A DNA stretch of 64,000 nucleotides, taken from positions 11,516,001-11,580,000 of the forward strand of contig NC_045131.1 of assembly GCF_007655135.1 (NCBI RefSeq), written 5' to 3'. This document shows, in pieces, positions 1-10,699 of the stretch. This stretch comes from Punica granatum (taxonomy: Eukaryota > Streptophyta > Magnoliopsida > Myrtales > Lythraceae). The position numbers were made by a program, and so were the translations under genes. The notes beneath the pieces are model-generated. The model was not told the origin of the DNA and ran no database searches. It worked only from the letters and a program-made list of their open reading frames with translations. Within the stretch, counting starts at the first letter, position 1; each line of letters begins with the position of its first letter.

Positions 1-2340
1 ACAACCTAAACGTTCACTCCTTCTCATTAACTCAAATAGGTTCATGATTTTGCTTTTATTATTTAAATTTACTTTTTTAAAATTTTAAAAATATTTTATT
101 TCTAAATGCTTTGTGAGCGTTTTTATAGAAAATTAAGCGGTAGAATTATAAAAAAAAATATAATATTAAGGGAAAAAATGAACTAAAAAAAGAATTAGGA
201 TAAAAAAAAGTAGTTACAAAAGGTTGAGGACCAAAATTAAAATTTTTTATGAAAGGATGGAAACAAAAAAGTAAGCAAATGAATTGGATGAAAACGACCC
301 AAGGAAAAGGAAAAGGACAATAGAAAAGCATCCAAAACTATAGGATGTAAACGATAAAAAAATAGAAAAATGACTAAAATAGAAAAGCAACCAAACCTAG
401 AGGACTAAATGTATATCCCCATATTTTTTTTATTACAAATGAGGTTCATGAATCTAGTATAATAAAATAAAATTTCTAATATAAATTAGGATTCCTAGTA
501 TAATGAAATATAATTCTTAGACATGGGTAGTCTCATTAGGTATTGAGTCCAAAACCTAGCTATTATCAAGCTAAGGCATGAACCACCGTCGCTACACCCA
601 CTATTAATTTCCCTTGTATGTTTTTTTCGAGGAGTTTTTCTTGTCCATTGGGAGGCCATTCTGTATTTCAATTTTCAACAATCAATTTCGGTGTTTCGTT
701 TATGTGCTCAGGATATATTATATTTGATAAAAACACCGCAGCGGTTCTTAATTTGAAATTTCGAATAAAAAATATTTTCATAAACAAAATTTTTAGAAGT
801 ATTTAAACATGTAGTTATTATTGGAATATTGAAAAAAAATATTTTCAATTAATTTTAGAGTTGTATATAATTTTACGGAATACACCTATCTAATTAAATT
901 AAAAGCACGGTTTAGGAGCACAATTTATGAAAAAAATTATAAGGATCTGACGCTAAAAAGATTATAGTAATGGATTATAAAAGTGGTCTTATTGAATAAA
1001 TATATAGGAGATTCAAATGAAATACAAAAAATGATACTGGCATAATTAGTAGTGCAGTAAATAAGGTAATTAGAAGTCAAGTCAAATTTCCTTTCTGTTT
1101 AATCTTTTTGTACGTATGTGGCAAATTCGTCTTAGTGTGCCGAAGTTGTAACTAATAGATGGACAAATTGGCATGCATGACTAACAAATGGAACTTGCCA
1201 TTTATTAAAAAAAAACCCTTTAAATAAAGTAATTCAATTTTTCAAGAAAGTAGGTAGTGCAGTAGCACACGTTGTAGTTAATAACAAAGAAATTCCATGC
1301 TCTATTCTTGTTAGTGAGATTACTCATGCCTATTTATTTAGCTTTTTTATTTTCCTGTAAAAAAAATTAATTGTTTTATTTATTCAAAAGAAAGCATTTT
1401 CTCTTATATCGAAAAATAAATTATTAAACTTGTTGGGCTTTTTCTTTCTTTCTTAAATTAAACTTGGCGGGCTTCTTTTTGTTGTACCCGGATGAGTGAG
1501 TTGGGCTTGATCCAAGGCACATCTCCTTTTTGAGTTAAGCTCTACATAATCGATCAACATTTTTTTCATCATGTAAATATCAATAGTTTTTACAAAAAAA
1601 AAACATATAAAAACTTGCAATAAATACCGGTTTGATAAAGTGCGACATTTATCGTATGTTATCTATTTTCTGTATCTAGGAATTATATCTCTAGATTCCT
1701 CCAAACTACCCTTCATATTTTCACCATCAACCTTAGGTGAACTTTTTCTGCAAGATGTGACCCATGAATATCCCTAATCAACAGCTTGATGCTCCAGTGG
1801 ATATACTTCTTGCCTCTCCTCAGTCGATCCAATAGTAGTATATGATTGATAAATAGATCAAATAACTCTACAATGCATTAATAATTTTATATATTTATCC
1901 GAATGGGAATATTTGATTGTACAATTTTACTTTTTGTTATTCATATAATTAAATCCCATAACAAAATAATTATAGAGGCCAAAAAATAAAATAATTATAA
2001 TAACAGTTTTATGTTAACATATTATAATACTATTACTTGTCATTGTGTATAAAAAAGGTTTTTAATAAGTTGTTCAGAATATGTCAATTTTACTTATCTA
2101 AAAATAAGGAAAAGTGATGAATAAGTATTTTTTTAAGTGGGAATAGAGAGGGGAGATAGTGTTGAACGAGAGATAGAAAGTGAGGGGAGAAAGACCTGCG
2201 AAGACAAAAATCTGGAAAAGGAAATAAGTGGATATCGTTATCCATATAATTGATAAAATATTCAAAATTAGTTAATTTATTTATTTTTGAGTAGAGGATT
2301 ACTCTTTGAAATGGAAATTTTGTAATCTTATATTATAATA
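1..2340. other. AT-rich intergenic region, no gene seen
   Basis: Strongly AT-rich DNA with poly-A and poly-T runs and only short, low-complexity reading frames. No splice-consistent coding segment, tRNA or recognisable transposon terminus was found. Decayed repeats are likely, but none could be delimited. Confidence 0.6.
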
Positions 2341-2621
2341 CGGTTTGTCTATTCTATGCCCTAAGGGCATAGATTAAACAATCATAGGTTGCCATATTTG
2401 ATTAATTGTTCATTTATTAGCTCATATTTGATTTTTCCGATGCCGTATTTACCCCCTCCTTTAATTTTTGAAATAGATAATTCTAATCAATTCTTTACTG
2501 AATATAATAGCAATTATTATGGGCATACGTAATATGAAAAAAAAATCCAAGCAATTTTCTAGAAAATCAAAATTAGTTTGAAACTTCAAATCCTAAACTA
2601 GAAAAGTTTGAAATTACAGAA

Positions 2622-2737
2622 ACATAAAAAATTAGGGTTTTGAGTTCTTTTCTACCGTTTACGGTTTTGGGTTTTTGGTTTATAGGATTTAGTTTTTAGG
2701 AATTTGGGGTTTAAGATTTTAGGGTTCTAGGGTTTTA
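2622..2737 (+). repeat. Degenerate telomere-like repeats
   Basis: A run of imperfect TTTAGGG/TTAGGGTTT-like units (for example ttagggttttgag and ttttagggttctaggg) ends exactly where the MITE at 2738 begins. The units are too diverged and too few to be a telomere. This is best read as a short interstitial telomere-like or simple G/T-rich repeat. Confidence 0.45.
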
Positions 2738-2975
2738 GGGCCTGTTTGGTTTCGAGATTTTATTTTAAAATCACAATTCTAACTTAACTCTATCCACTAC
2801 AAAACAAAATAACTCATACAAAGTCAAAGAGTGAGCCCCATTTATACCACTTTTTTTCACAACAAAACAACATAATTCATACAAAGTCAAAGGGTGGGTC
2901 CCATTTTTTCCACTTAAAATCAAAATCAAAATCAAAATCTGATTTTAAAATCCTACTATGAAACCAAACGCAACC
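2738..2975. mobile_element. Tourist-like MITE (copy A), TTA target duplication
   Basis: A 238-bp element with terminal inverted repeats: the left end begins GGGCCTGTTTGGTTTC, and the reverse complement of the right end begins GGTTGCGTTTGGTTTC. It is flanked by TTA at 2735-2737 and 2976-2978. A 3-bp TTA/TWA duplication with GG-starting TIRs is typical of PIF/Harbinger (Tourist) MITEs. The interior carries a doubled motif (catacaaagtcaaag...gtg) and an AAAATC microrepeat, and it is non-coding. The copy at 42835-43058 matches it over essentially the full length in the opposite orientation. Confidence 0.88.
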
Positions 2976-3555
2976 TTAGTGTTTTAGCTATTTTTTTCTC
3001 CAAAATTATATCTACTGAATTTAGTAATTGAAAAAAAAATATTTTTTTGCGGAAAGGAGAATTAATTAGGAGAGAGAACGGTTGGATTATTGCCAAAATT
3101 GTAATAAGGAGTACTTCAGGTATTGAAAGATTTAGGAATGTTTATTAAATGATCAGCATGATGAAATATGGCAAGTGGTTATTGGTTATCCTATGCGTTA
3201 GGGCATAGAATAGAAAAACTCATTATATTATATACTTTATCAAATTTTGAGAAATCAAACTCAGGGATGCCTCTCCGTTATTGTAGTATATATAGAAGAA
3301 GATATATAGCATAGATATAGAAAATAAATAGTGCATATACTAAATATATATATATAGATGATATAAATGTGAAAAGTCTTTTTAAATATATTTTCCTTAT
3401 TATTTTCAAATATCAATTCGATGAAAAGTAAGGTGCATTTTTAGTTTCTTTTTAATAATTATTTTAAAGGAAAATTTAGTATTATTTTCCTCCATAGAAT
3501 TTTTTCATTGCTTGCGACTTTATCGTTGAGATTAGAACCAATATTTAAGGAATCT

Positions 3556-3745
3556 TCTGCTGCGTTTGATTTGTTAGTGTGATTTTAGAATCATGATTTT
3601 AATTTTAACTCAACACACTATACAACAAAAATACACGTTTTCCAAGTCAAATTTTTAATCTCATCTCATTTGTCCTTTTCCAAGATCAAAATCAAAATCA
3701 AAATCAAAATCAAAGTTACTTTAACTCTGAAATCAAACGCACCCT
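3556..3745. mobile_element. MITE of a related family (copy B)
   Basis: The left end contains TGCGTTTGATTT, and the reverse complement of the right end begins GGGTGCGTTTGATTTC. The interior (AACTCAACACACTA, ACACGTTTTCCAAGTCAAAT, CTCATTTGTCC, then an AAAATC microrepeat) is the reverse complement of the interior of the element at 57902-58147, so the two are one family. A possible 3-bp TCT duplication flanks it, but the left terminus is ambiguous. Confidence 0.75.
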
Positions 3746-4317
3746 CTAGTCTCTAATATTTTCCTTTATCAGTTTCTAAAATTAGAAACAGTAAAAGGAG
3801 GAAACTTAATATAGTGACACAAATCGATGACTCAACATAAAAAAATTCTAGGTCCTCATTGGTGGAACTTTGCTTTCAGCCTTTCACTATATATACATAC
3901 GTATATACATATATACGTACTAAGATAATGAATCTTCTTATAATTAAAAAAGAAGAAAAACTAAAAAATAACAAGAAATCACATTAATAATCGATCCGAT
4001 ATAAAAATATTCAAAATATTTTATTGGTCTAATTTTCGAGATTCCAGAATATCAACCTCTTCCACTCTCTCACATTTTTCTTCTGAAAATTATCTCTTTT
4101 CACTCTCCCTATTACTTTTTTTCGTTTGCGCGCATAACCTGTCTCCCCTTTTCTATTTCAATTGTAATTTAATTATTCGATTAATTTAAGTTTCAAAATC
4201 AAATGCCGTATGTCATACAAACAAGACTATTGCTCTGAATTGTAACTAGGATCAAGATTGATGAAGAAGCTACAACGCATCATAGAAACTGAACAAGACA
4301 AAAGATATTTTATTTAT

Positions 4318-4357
4318 TAATTAACAAATCTCGAGTGTAGTGCGACTCTACGTCTAG
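4318..4357 (+). other. Possible Helitron 3' terminus (weak)
   Basis: The sequence GTAG-TGCGACT-CTAC lies just before CTAG (4354-4357), which is followed by T. A short hairpin close to a terminal CTAG|T is the Helitron 3' signature. Here the stem is only 4 bp and no matching 5' TC terminus was identified, so this is tentative. Confidence 0.3.
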
Positions 4358-4359
4358 TA

Positions 4360-5290
4360 ATAACTAGAAGAAAGAAAGAGGCAATATTCAACCGTCAAAG
4401 CATTGAAGCATTGAATCATGATGAAATTATTTACTCAATGAACAACCAACGTAAGCTCTTCTTTTATTAACAAAAACTTTTGATTTCTAAAATAGAAAGG
4501 AAAAATAATGCACCACATGACATAATCTTTTTGCCTTTTTTGCAAGCATGTGAACGGAAGCCCCCTCTTCAATATGCTCCTCTATCTTGCTTGGATCGCG
4601 ATCCATACAAACATTAGTGCTAGGGAGAGAGACGATCGGGGAAGGGAGCTCCCATCTGCCTCCTGCACCCCTCTTCCCCGTTGAGGTCACTAAAGGCTCG
4701 ACCGCTCTTCACTGACCTCGTTTGGGTGCGGGTGGCCGTAGACCTGCAAGGAATTCAATCCCTTCCTCCTTTCGGTTTAGCCCGTTGTTTAGTTTTTTCA
4801 TTATTTTCATTTTGTTCATATTTCGAGTAAACATATGCAAGGGTGACCTACTGTCATGACTAGCTTAGTTTTCCATCTCCACTTTTAATGGTCGTTAAAC
4901 GGCAAGTTAAAGTTGACAGGAAAATTATATTAGAATGGACTACATTTAAAAATCGTGTCACAAAGTAAAAATAATTAAAAAATCGTATTATGTGGTACAA
5001 TTTTTTCATATAGAAAAAGAATATCTTTCTCGATTGTTTGGTTGAAGTAAATGCAACTAAGAGTAACCGGGAGCGGAGTACGATATAGGAAAAGAAAATT
5101 GGAAGCACGATTGTTCTTCTTTGGCTCATGGAGAAAACGCCAAAATAATAATAATATTTATATACGATATTTCCTTCCGCATATATACGAAGGACATATT
5201 GGGCATTGACTCAAAAGAGGAGGCCTGTTTCCGTCAATACGCATCTCCGTGCGCATATCCTTGCTCTCCTCTATGTCTCAAAACCCTCGC
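4360..5290. other. Intergenic region upstream of TCTP
   Basis: Mixed AT-rich DNA with a GC-richer patch at about 4600-4770. It holds the distal promoter of TCTP. The short frames on either strand show no recognisable domain and no splice continuity. Confidence 0.5.
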
Positions 5291-5291
5291 C

Positions 5292-5300
5292 TATATATAA
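5292..5300 (+). promoter_or_regulatory. TATA box of TCTP
   Basis: The sequence TATATATAA lies 118 bp upstream of the TCTP start codon, in a GC-richer CT-repeat leader. This is the usual plant spacing for a core promoter with a CT-rich 5' UTR of about 85-90 nt. The transcription start itself is not visible. Confidence 0.6.
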
Positions 5301-5417
5301 TATCTGTCACCCCCCTGCTCTCGGTCCCTCTCGCTAGCTGCTGTCTCTCTCTCGCTCTCTCACCTCAAAGCTTCCCCCCTTGTCGGATCGATCCGAGAGA
5401 GCTTCTGATTTGCAATC

Positions 5418-7389
5418 ATGTTGGTCTACCAGGACCTCCTCAGCGGTAACGCCCTCTTGATCCTGGTCTCCGGTTCCCAAATCTCTTCTTCCCTTTGGTG
5501 ATTTCTGGCTCGACTAAGTTTGGGTTTGATTGATCGAAAGCCTGTGCGAGCTACGGCAACCTCAGGGGTTCGATTTGATGTTTCTTGTAGTTGTTTGCGT
5601 GTGTCGGGTCTAGATCCGATGATTTACCCAAAAGTTGCTCTTATTTGTTTGTCAAGATTGATGCTTTTGGTGCTTCGCAATGGATCTGCGGGTCCCCGAT
5701 GTCGGATGAGTCGATTAGTGTATTGGAAGAATCCGTAGGAGTTATATGCTTATGTTCGGTTGGATCTTTGGGATGCTTCTCGTACTCTTATAGATCACAC
5801 ATGCTTTACTGTCTTTCTGATGATAACTTTCTGGGTTAAATTTGCGTCTTTTTCACGCTGATGTGATCAGTTTGATTGCTACCAATTGTATTTTCTGGGA
5901 ATTTTGCTGCTGGAGGATTTGAGATCGTATAGATTATCCTTGCCTCACCCTGTCAGAAAGGAATTTCATATGAAGGTTCTCTTTTTGGATCGCATGATTC
6001 GATGAGGCACCTTATGCTTAACAATCCTTTTATTATTAGCAACTGGGTATAGCTTCATGGATTATTTGATCGAAACGAAGTCAATTTCAGACACCGAAAC
6101 ATGAAAGGATGTGTCTTGCTCTGGTAGAGTCTTCCGTGGGCAGAGGATCGTTGAGTTAGTGTAAATTTTGATTTGTACGTGGAGTTTCAGCAGCAGATTT
6201 GAATTAACATAGGCTTTCTGTACAAATTATCAATGTGTTGTCACATCGCATAGTCCCCCACCCTTACCCTTCCATCATCAATCAACTCTCTTTTGATATT
6301 ATATGTTGGGCTTGGTTTATAGTGTTTCCTCGTCCTGGGAATGTTATTGAGCAAGTTGTTTTTACTTGATTCAGGTGATGAGCTTCTCTCGGACTCGTTT
6401 CCGTACAAGGAGCTCTACAACGGTGTCCTCTGGGAAGTTGAAGGGAAGGTGAGTCTATTTTTTATAAATTTATTGATTGATTCAGTTCTGTCCTATTTTA
6501 ATATTGACAGCCAGGTCTATTTTAAGCCGTCAAATTTATATGTCAATTTATGAGATTAAATTTAATGGCTATGGTCTTCAGATTTTATGGATTAATTTTC
6601 ATGAATTAGGGAATTTACTAAAGTAATACTCTTTAGTAGAATGTGAAATTTGGCTTTCCGAAAGAGAGCCCAGCTCATAATTCTTGAATTGATCACTGGT
6701 CTGGCTTGTCGTCTGCAGTGGGTCGTTAAGGGTGCATTGGACGTAGACATTGGTGCCAATCCATCTGCTGAGGGTGGGGAGGATGAGGGTGTTGATGATC
6801 AGGCTCAGAAGGTTGTTGACATCGTCGACACATTCAGACTCCAGGTTTGTTTTACTTGGCTTTTATCATCCCTTATCAAGATAATTTTCTGAATGGGACC
6901 ACATGGAATCTCATCTGTTATATTAATGCGAACTTGAGGACTAGGCTGACATGTTCATTAATCTGATTGGGTTTGGTTGCTAACTCTGAGCTTATGAAAC
7001 TGTCCTTCTATTGCTACAGGAGCAACCTGCTTTCGACAAGAAGCAGTTTGTCAGCCACATCAAGAAGTACATCAAGCTTTTGACACCCAAGCTGGAGGGA
7101 GAGAAGGCGGAAGAGTTCAAGAAGAACATCGAGCCAGCCACCAAGTTCTTGCTCTCGAAGCTCAGTGACTTCCAATTGTAAGTAGTGGGAAAAGATTGGC
7201 GTTGGTCCTTCCTACCACTGATTAATCATCCTATTAGGTCATGTTTTAACTCAACTTTTCTTTATGTGCAGCTTTGTTGGTGAGAGCATGGCCGATGACA
7301 GTGCTGTAGTGCTTGCATACTACAAGGATGGAGCCGCCGACCCCACCTTCATATACTTTGCACATGGCTTGAAGGAAGTCAAGTGCTAA
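5418..7389 (+). CDS. TCTP: Translationally controlled tumor protein
   Basis: Five coding exons (5418-5445, 6375-6448, 6719-6844, 7020-7177, 7272-7389), all with GT-AG introns, join to a 167-residue protein, the normal plant length (about 168). The protein starts [20 protein letters not shown] and ends [10 protein letters not shown]. It carries the TCTP signature blocks [10 protein letters not shown] in exon 3 and FVGESM with AYYKDG in exon 5. TCTP is a small cytosolic protein of the MSS4/TCTP fold. In plants it is tied to cell growth and proliferation, TOR-related signalling and calcium or microtubule binding. The long first intron (929 bp) begins after only 28 coding bases, a layout common in highly expressed plant housekeeping genes. 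The start is fixed by homology and by the in-frame leader. No damage was seen; it is very likely functional. Confidence 0.97.
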
Positions 7390-8000
7390 AGCAGTCATCG
7401 CCAGTATCTGTTACAAGCTTTTTTCGCATGCTGTAGCCTTTTAGCTTTAAAGTTATGCTGTTGGACTTTCGAAAGCCATAATTCTAAGGTTTCTGCAACT
7501 GTTTTCCGATTCATAACGTTATTGTTGTGGCGTGCTTGGTTTACCTTGTGGGATTTACTTAGGATCATTTTTGCCCCTAATGAAATGTGCCACTCGAGTT
7601 AATCCTTTGCTTATGTTATATCACGTACCTAGATAGATCGATCTTTGGGTGTGGAGCTTGGAAGTTGCTTGAACATATCTAATGTCTTATCCAAAGACGC
7701 CTTTCATAAAGATATATAATAATAAATGGAGTAAAACAGTATGCCTTGGGGTGATGGCAAGCAAAAGGGGTTCTAGTGGTTAAGCAGCATCGGATTCTTT
7801 CTTTGGGCCGCCACAATCATTGGCCTTTTGGTTTTCTTTTTGCTTTTCTGGGATGAGCAAGTGGTCTTTATCTTTCGGCTTGATGCTTAGTTGGAGTTGA
7901 ATTCTTGCCTGTGGCGAAACGATGGTAGGGTCCCACACTCTAATCACACGAAATGTTCCTACTTTATTATCCAAGTTTGGCGACTGTCCTATGGCGTGTT
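7390..8000. other. TCTP 3' region and non-coding spacer
   Basis: Contains the TCTP 3' UTR (to roughly 7600). A minus-strand open frame at 7780-7974 (Lys/Gln-rich, ending KKESDAA) matches no family I recognise and lacks a convincing gene context. Confidence 0.4.
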
Positions 8001-8279
8001 CGCAAAGATGGTGAGATGATCAGATGTTACAGAGATCGAGCTCTAGTAACTTAGGGTGATTATATGTTACGGAGATTGAGCTCAAGTTACTTAGGGTGCT
8101 CCGTAGGTAGGGAAATTTTTGGACCATCCTAACACTGTCAGATTGCACGAAAGTCGCGCTCACAAAGATGGTGAGATGATCAGATGTTACAGAGATCGAG
8201 CTCTAGTAACTTAGGGTGATTAGATGTTACAGAGATCGAGCTTAAGTAACTTAGGGTGCTCCGTAGGTAGGGAAATATT
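8001..8279 (+). repeat. 160-bp-period tandem repeat with an internal repeat
   Basis: A block of about 116 bp starting at 8001 recurs at 8161 (offset 160 bp) with very few changes. Both copies run from CAAAGATGGTGAGATG to CCGTAGGTAGGGAAAT. Each block itself contains two copies of a subunit of about 45 bp (GATGTTACAGAGATCGAG ... AACTTAGGGTG), giving four subunits in all. No coding potential was seen. The function is unknown. Confidence 0.9.
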
Positions 8280-9120
8280 TTTATGATTACCGTAGAATTT
8301 CCTTTTTTTTATTTCACCATATCAATGTGAGGTATGATCATAGATGCGTTCCCGTCCAACATTGGGGAGCGGGGCGTTTGTCTGGTTCTATGCTTTTGGA
8401 ACTCATGAAGATAAGCTGAGTAAGGCAAGTTGCAAAGTAGAGTTTAACCTAGAAATAGCTGGAGTCTATCTGGCCGAGCAAGTTGTTAGGTGCTCTTCCA
8501 TAGATTGAGCGTTGTCCCACTTGGTCTTTTGTTCTATCTAGTTACATTGTTTCAGCTCACCATGTGACTGAGATGGTACAGAGGTAAGCTAAGCTATTGT
8601 GCAGCTGCTCATCCGAAGAGGTTACACGATCATCTGATGGTCTCGGAGGGCATGAATACCATTCCATGATATGGATCGACAATGATCGCAATTTGCAGGT
8701 TTTGGATGATGAGGTATTGCAAAAACTTTGTGGCATCTATGGGTCCATACATCTAAGGAAAAGTAGTAAATCTGGGCCTTCTCATTGCGACTATATGGAT
8801 TATTCAATGTGCTCAAATAGTCGTGGAAAGTAAAATCCAAGGGACATACGCATTATTCGTCATTATATTGTTTGAATCAATCTACCAGCCTGTAGGTTTA
8901 CAGGGCAAAGCTGATGTACTGCCCTGGGGTTGTTCTAGGAGGAGAGTTTGCCCAGAGACCAAAATGAGAGGGATTGGCATAGAAGTATTCGCAAACCATA
9001 CAAAATTCAAAAAAGAAAAAAAAAAGTTTCATGAAATGGTCTTGGAAAATTTATTTAATTTTTTAAAAAATGAATGATTGGATCAATCTAAAGTACCAAA
9101 ATCAGACGTCTCCCTTTGAG
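8280..9120. other. Spacer between tandem repeat and USP
   Basis: Short open stretches on the + strand at about 8365-8508 (reading AFVWFYAFGTHEDKLSKA) and 8597-8833 look protein-like in composition. They have no clear start, splice sites or known domain. They may be relics of captured or decayed coding sequence. Confidence 0.35.
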
Positions 9121-10165
9121 TCAGTGCTTGGGTTTAGGCTTCTTGACGATCAGCACAGAGCAGTGCGCATGATGAGCGCAGAAGTCGCTTACGCTGCCCA
9201 ACACCGCCCTGCAAACGGAAGTATTTGACTCTCGTAATGCCGCAACCGAAGACATTGGCTTATTATATCGGGTTGAAACCCGACTTCCCGTGGACCCTGA
9301 CACAGCCGAAGGGTCACAAATGATTGTTGCTGTAGGCATTATTGGTTCGCGTTATGTTACCTCTTCATAGGGCCATAGCCATGGCTGCCCACCACCAAGA
9401 TGGTGGCGTGGTGCTTATCGGCTGCCTCGCAGATGACGCTCCGAGCATCCCCTTCCATTACATCCACCATCACATTGTTCACCTGTGCATATCCAATCCA
9501 TTCATATATAAGTTAGTGATATTCTATCGATTTTCCAGACTTCTTGTAGTACAACTGGAGAAAGACGAGCAACCACTGATCCTCCTGACTGATCTTATTT
9601 CCTTCTTCGGCCTATTGATTCTAAGCTGCAGTGACCGATCACGGCAGCAGAAGCAACTTTCATGCATATATGAGGAATCATGAAAATGGAAGGAAATTAC
9701 TGATTCGCGGCTGCAGAGCTCCTTGCCCTTCTCGACGACCCAGTCAGCAATCCTACTTAGCTCGGCATCCACGACCCTTGTTACATCCGCGACAGCTGTT
9801 TTTCACCTCAAAGAAGAGACGAAAAAATAAGGAGACGTGAATTGGAGACCTCGATATGAATCATCATACATAGCATGATCATTTCCATTTGACACAAACT
9901 AAAGGAAATGCTCAGGAATGGAGGCTTTTGGGAAAACTGTGGGCAATAAAAACGCGTTACAGTTTCCGGCTATTCCGAGAATGGTGGAAGCAGAAGGCCT
10001 CGCATGGACAATGACGAGACTGTAATGCTGGACAGGGGCAAAAGGTACGAAGAAGCGATCGAGCGTCCACTCCAAGGCGTAGAAGCTGTGGCTGCTCTCG
10101 TCTACTGCAACCACTATGACCGGCTTCTCTGCCATTGTACTGATCCCATTACTGCTACTCTCCAT
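9121..10165 (-). CDS. Universal stress protein (UspA-type)
   Basis: Four coding exons on the minus strand (10165-9961, 9795-9701, 9482-9361, 9208-9121), all GT-AG, encode 169 residues, a normal plant USP length. Exon 1 gives the first beta strand (KPVIVVAVDESSHSFYALEW) and HARPSAS. Exons 3 and 4 give LVVGSHGYG and AVLGSVSDF. The nucleotide-binding signature G-2x-G-9x-G-S is complete at about residues 132-146. Plant single-domain USPs are small, cytosolic or nuclear ATP-binding proteins induced by drought, hypoxia, salt or pathogens. The start at 10165 (MESSSNGIST) is preferred because it opens the first compact frame after the leader. An internal Met (MAEKP) ten residues on is a possible alternative, and a longer in-frame N-terminus (to 10333) is probably untranslated leader. 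Confidence 0.93.
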
Positions 10166-10681
10166 ACTCTTTTCGTCCCCAGCTGTCTCTCTCCCACCGT
10201 TCGACGACAACTTCGGTGAATAAGATGGACTGTGAAGAACGAGTCTTAGGAAAGTCAGGTATGGAGAGAGAGAGAGATTGTTACTAATGAAACTTGGAGC
10301 AGTTCCACATTTGGAGGGTGGGAAGTGCGACAATATAGGAAGGAACCTCTTAATCTATGTCCTACTATTAAGGCCGCATCGGAATGAAGGGCAATTCCTA
10401 TTTCCTAGTCTAGTCCAAAGTCAGCAATCTACTGGACTCATGTACCTCACTTGTAACCCGGAAAAAAACACCTCCGTCAGATAAAACAGCTATAGTGAAA
10501 CCAGTACATCCATGTAAGCTACATTCAACACGAACAAATAGATACATCTCGGAACAGGATCGCATCCATATTGCTGCGGTTTGCGCGTGATGGATGATCC
10601 CATTATATCCTTAATAATTGAATTGCTTTGACTCTCCCAAATGCAGAGAACATCGATCAATAGTTAAAGGGTGTGTAGCGC

Positions 10682-10689
10682 TATTTATA
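10682..10689 (-). promoter_or_regulatory. Candidate TATA box for the universal stress protein
   Basis: On the minus strand the sequence reads GTATAAATAGCG, the best TATA-like motif upstream of the USP start. It implies a leader of nearly 480 nt unless a 5' UTR intron exists, so the link to the gene is tentative. Confidence 0.35.
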
Positions 10690-10699
10690 CTGCAAGATA

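Larger units (their letters stand above)
2341..3221. mobile_element. TIR element with a nested MITE
   Basis: The left end (2341-2410) and the reverse complement of the right end (3150-3221) match closely: both read TCTATTCTATGCCCTAA followed by a TTGCCATATTT block. The left arm contains the perfect palindrome CTATGCCCTAAGGGCATAG (2354-2372). Both outer flanks are AT-rich and similar (tatattataatac and attatattatatac), so a degraded target duplication is possible but not proved. There is no transposase frame, so this is a non-autonomous element. A Tourist-like MITE (2738-2975) sits inside it and accounts for about a quarter of its length. A Mutator-like origin is possible; the superfamily is uncertain. 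Confidence 0.6.

Noticed and set aside
2622..2737. True telomeric array
   Set aside because: The units are short and irregular, and ordinary gene-bearing DNA continues on both sides.
9342..9683. A 113-residue plus-strand frame
   Set aside because: It is antisense to USP exon 3, whose minus-strand translation (LVVGSHGYG) is clearly the real one.
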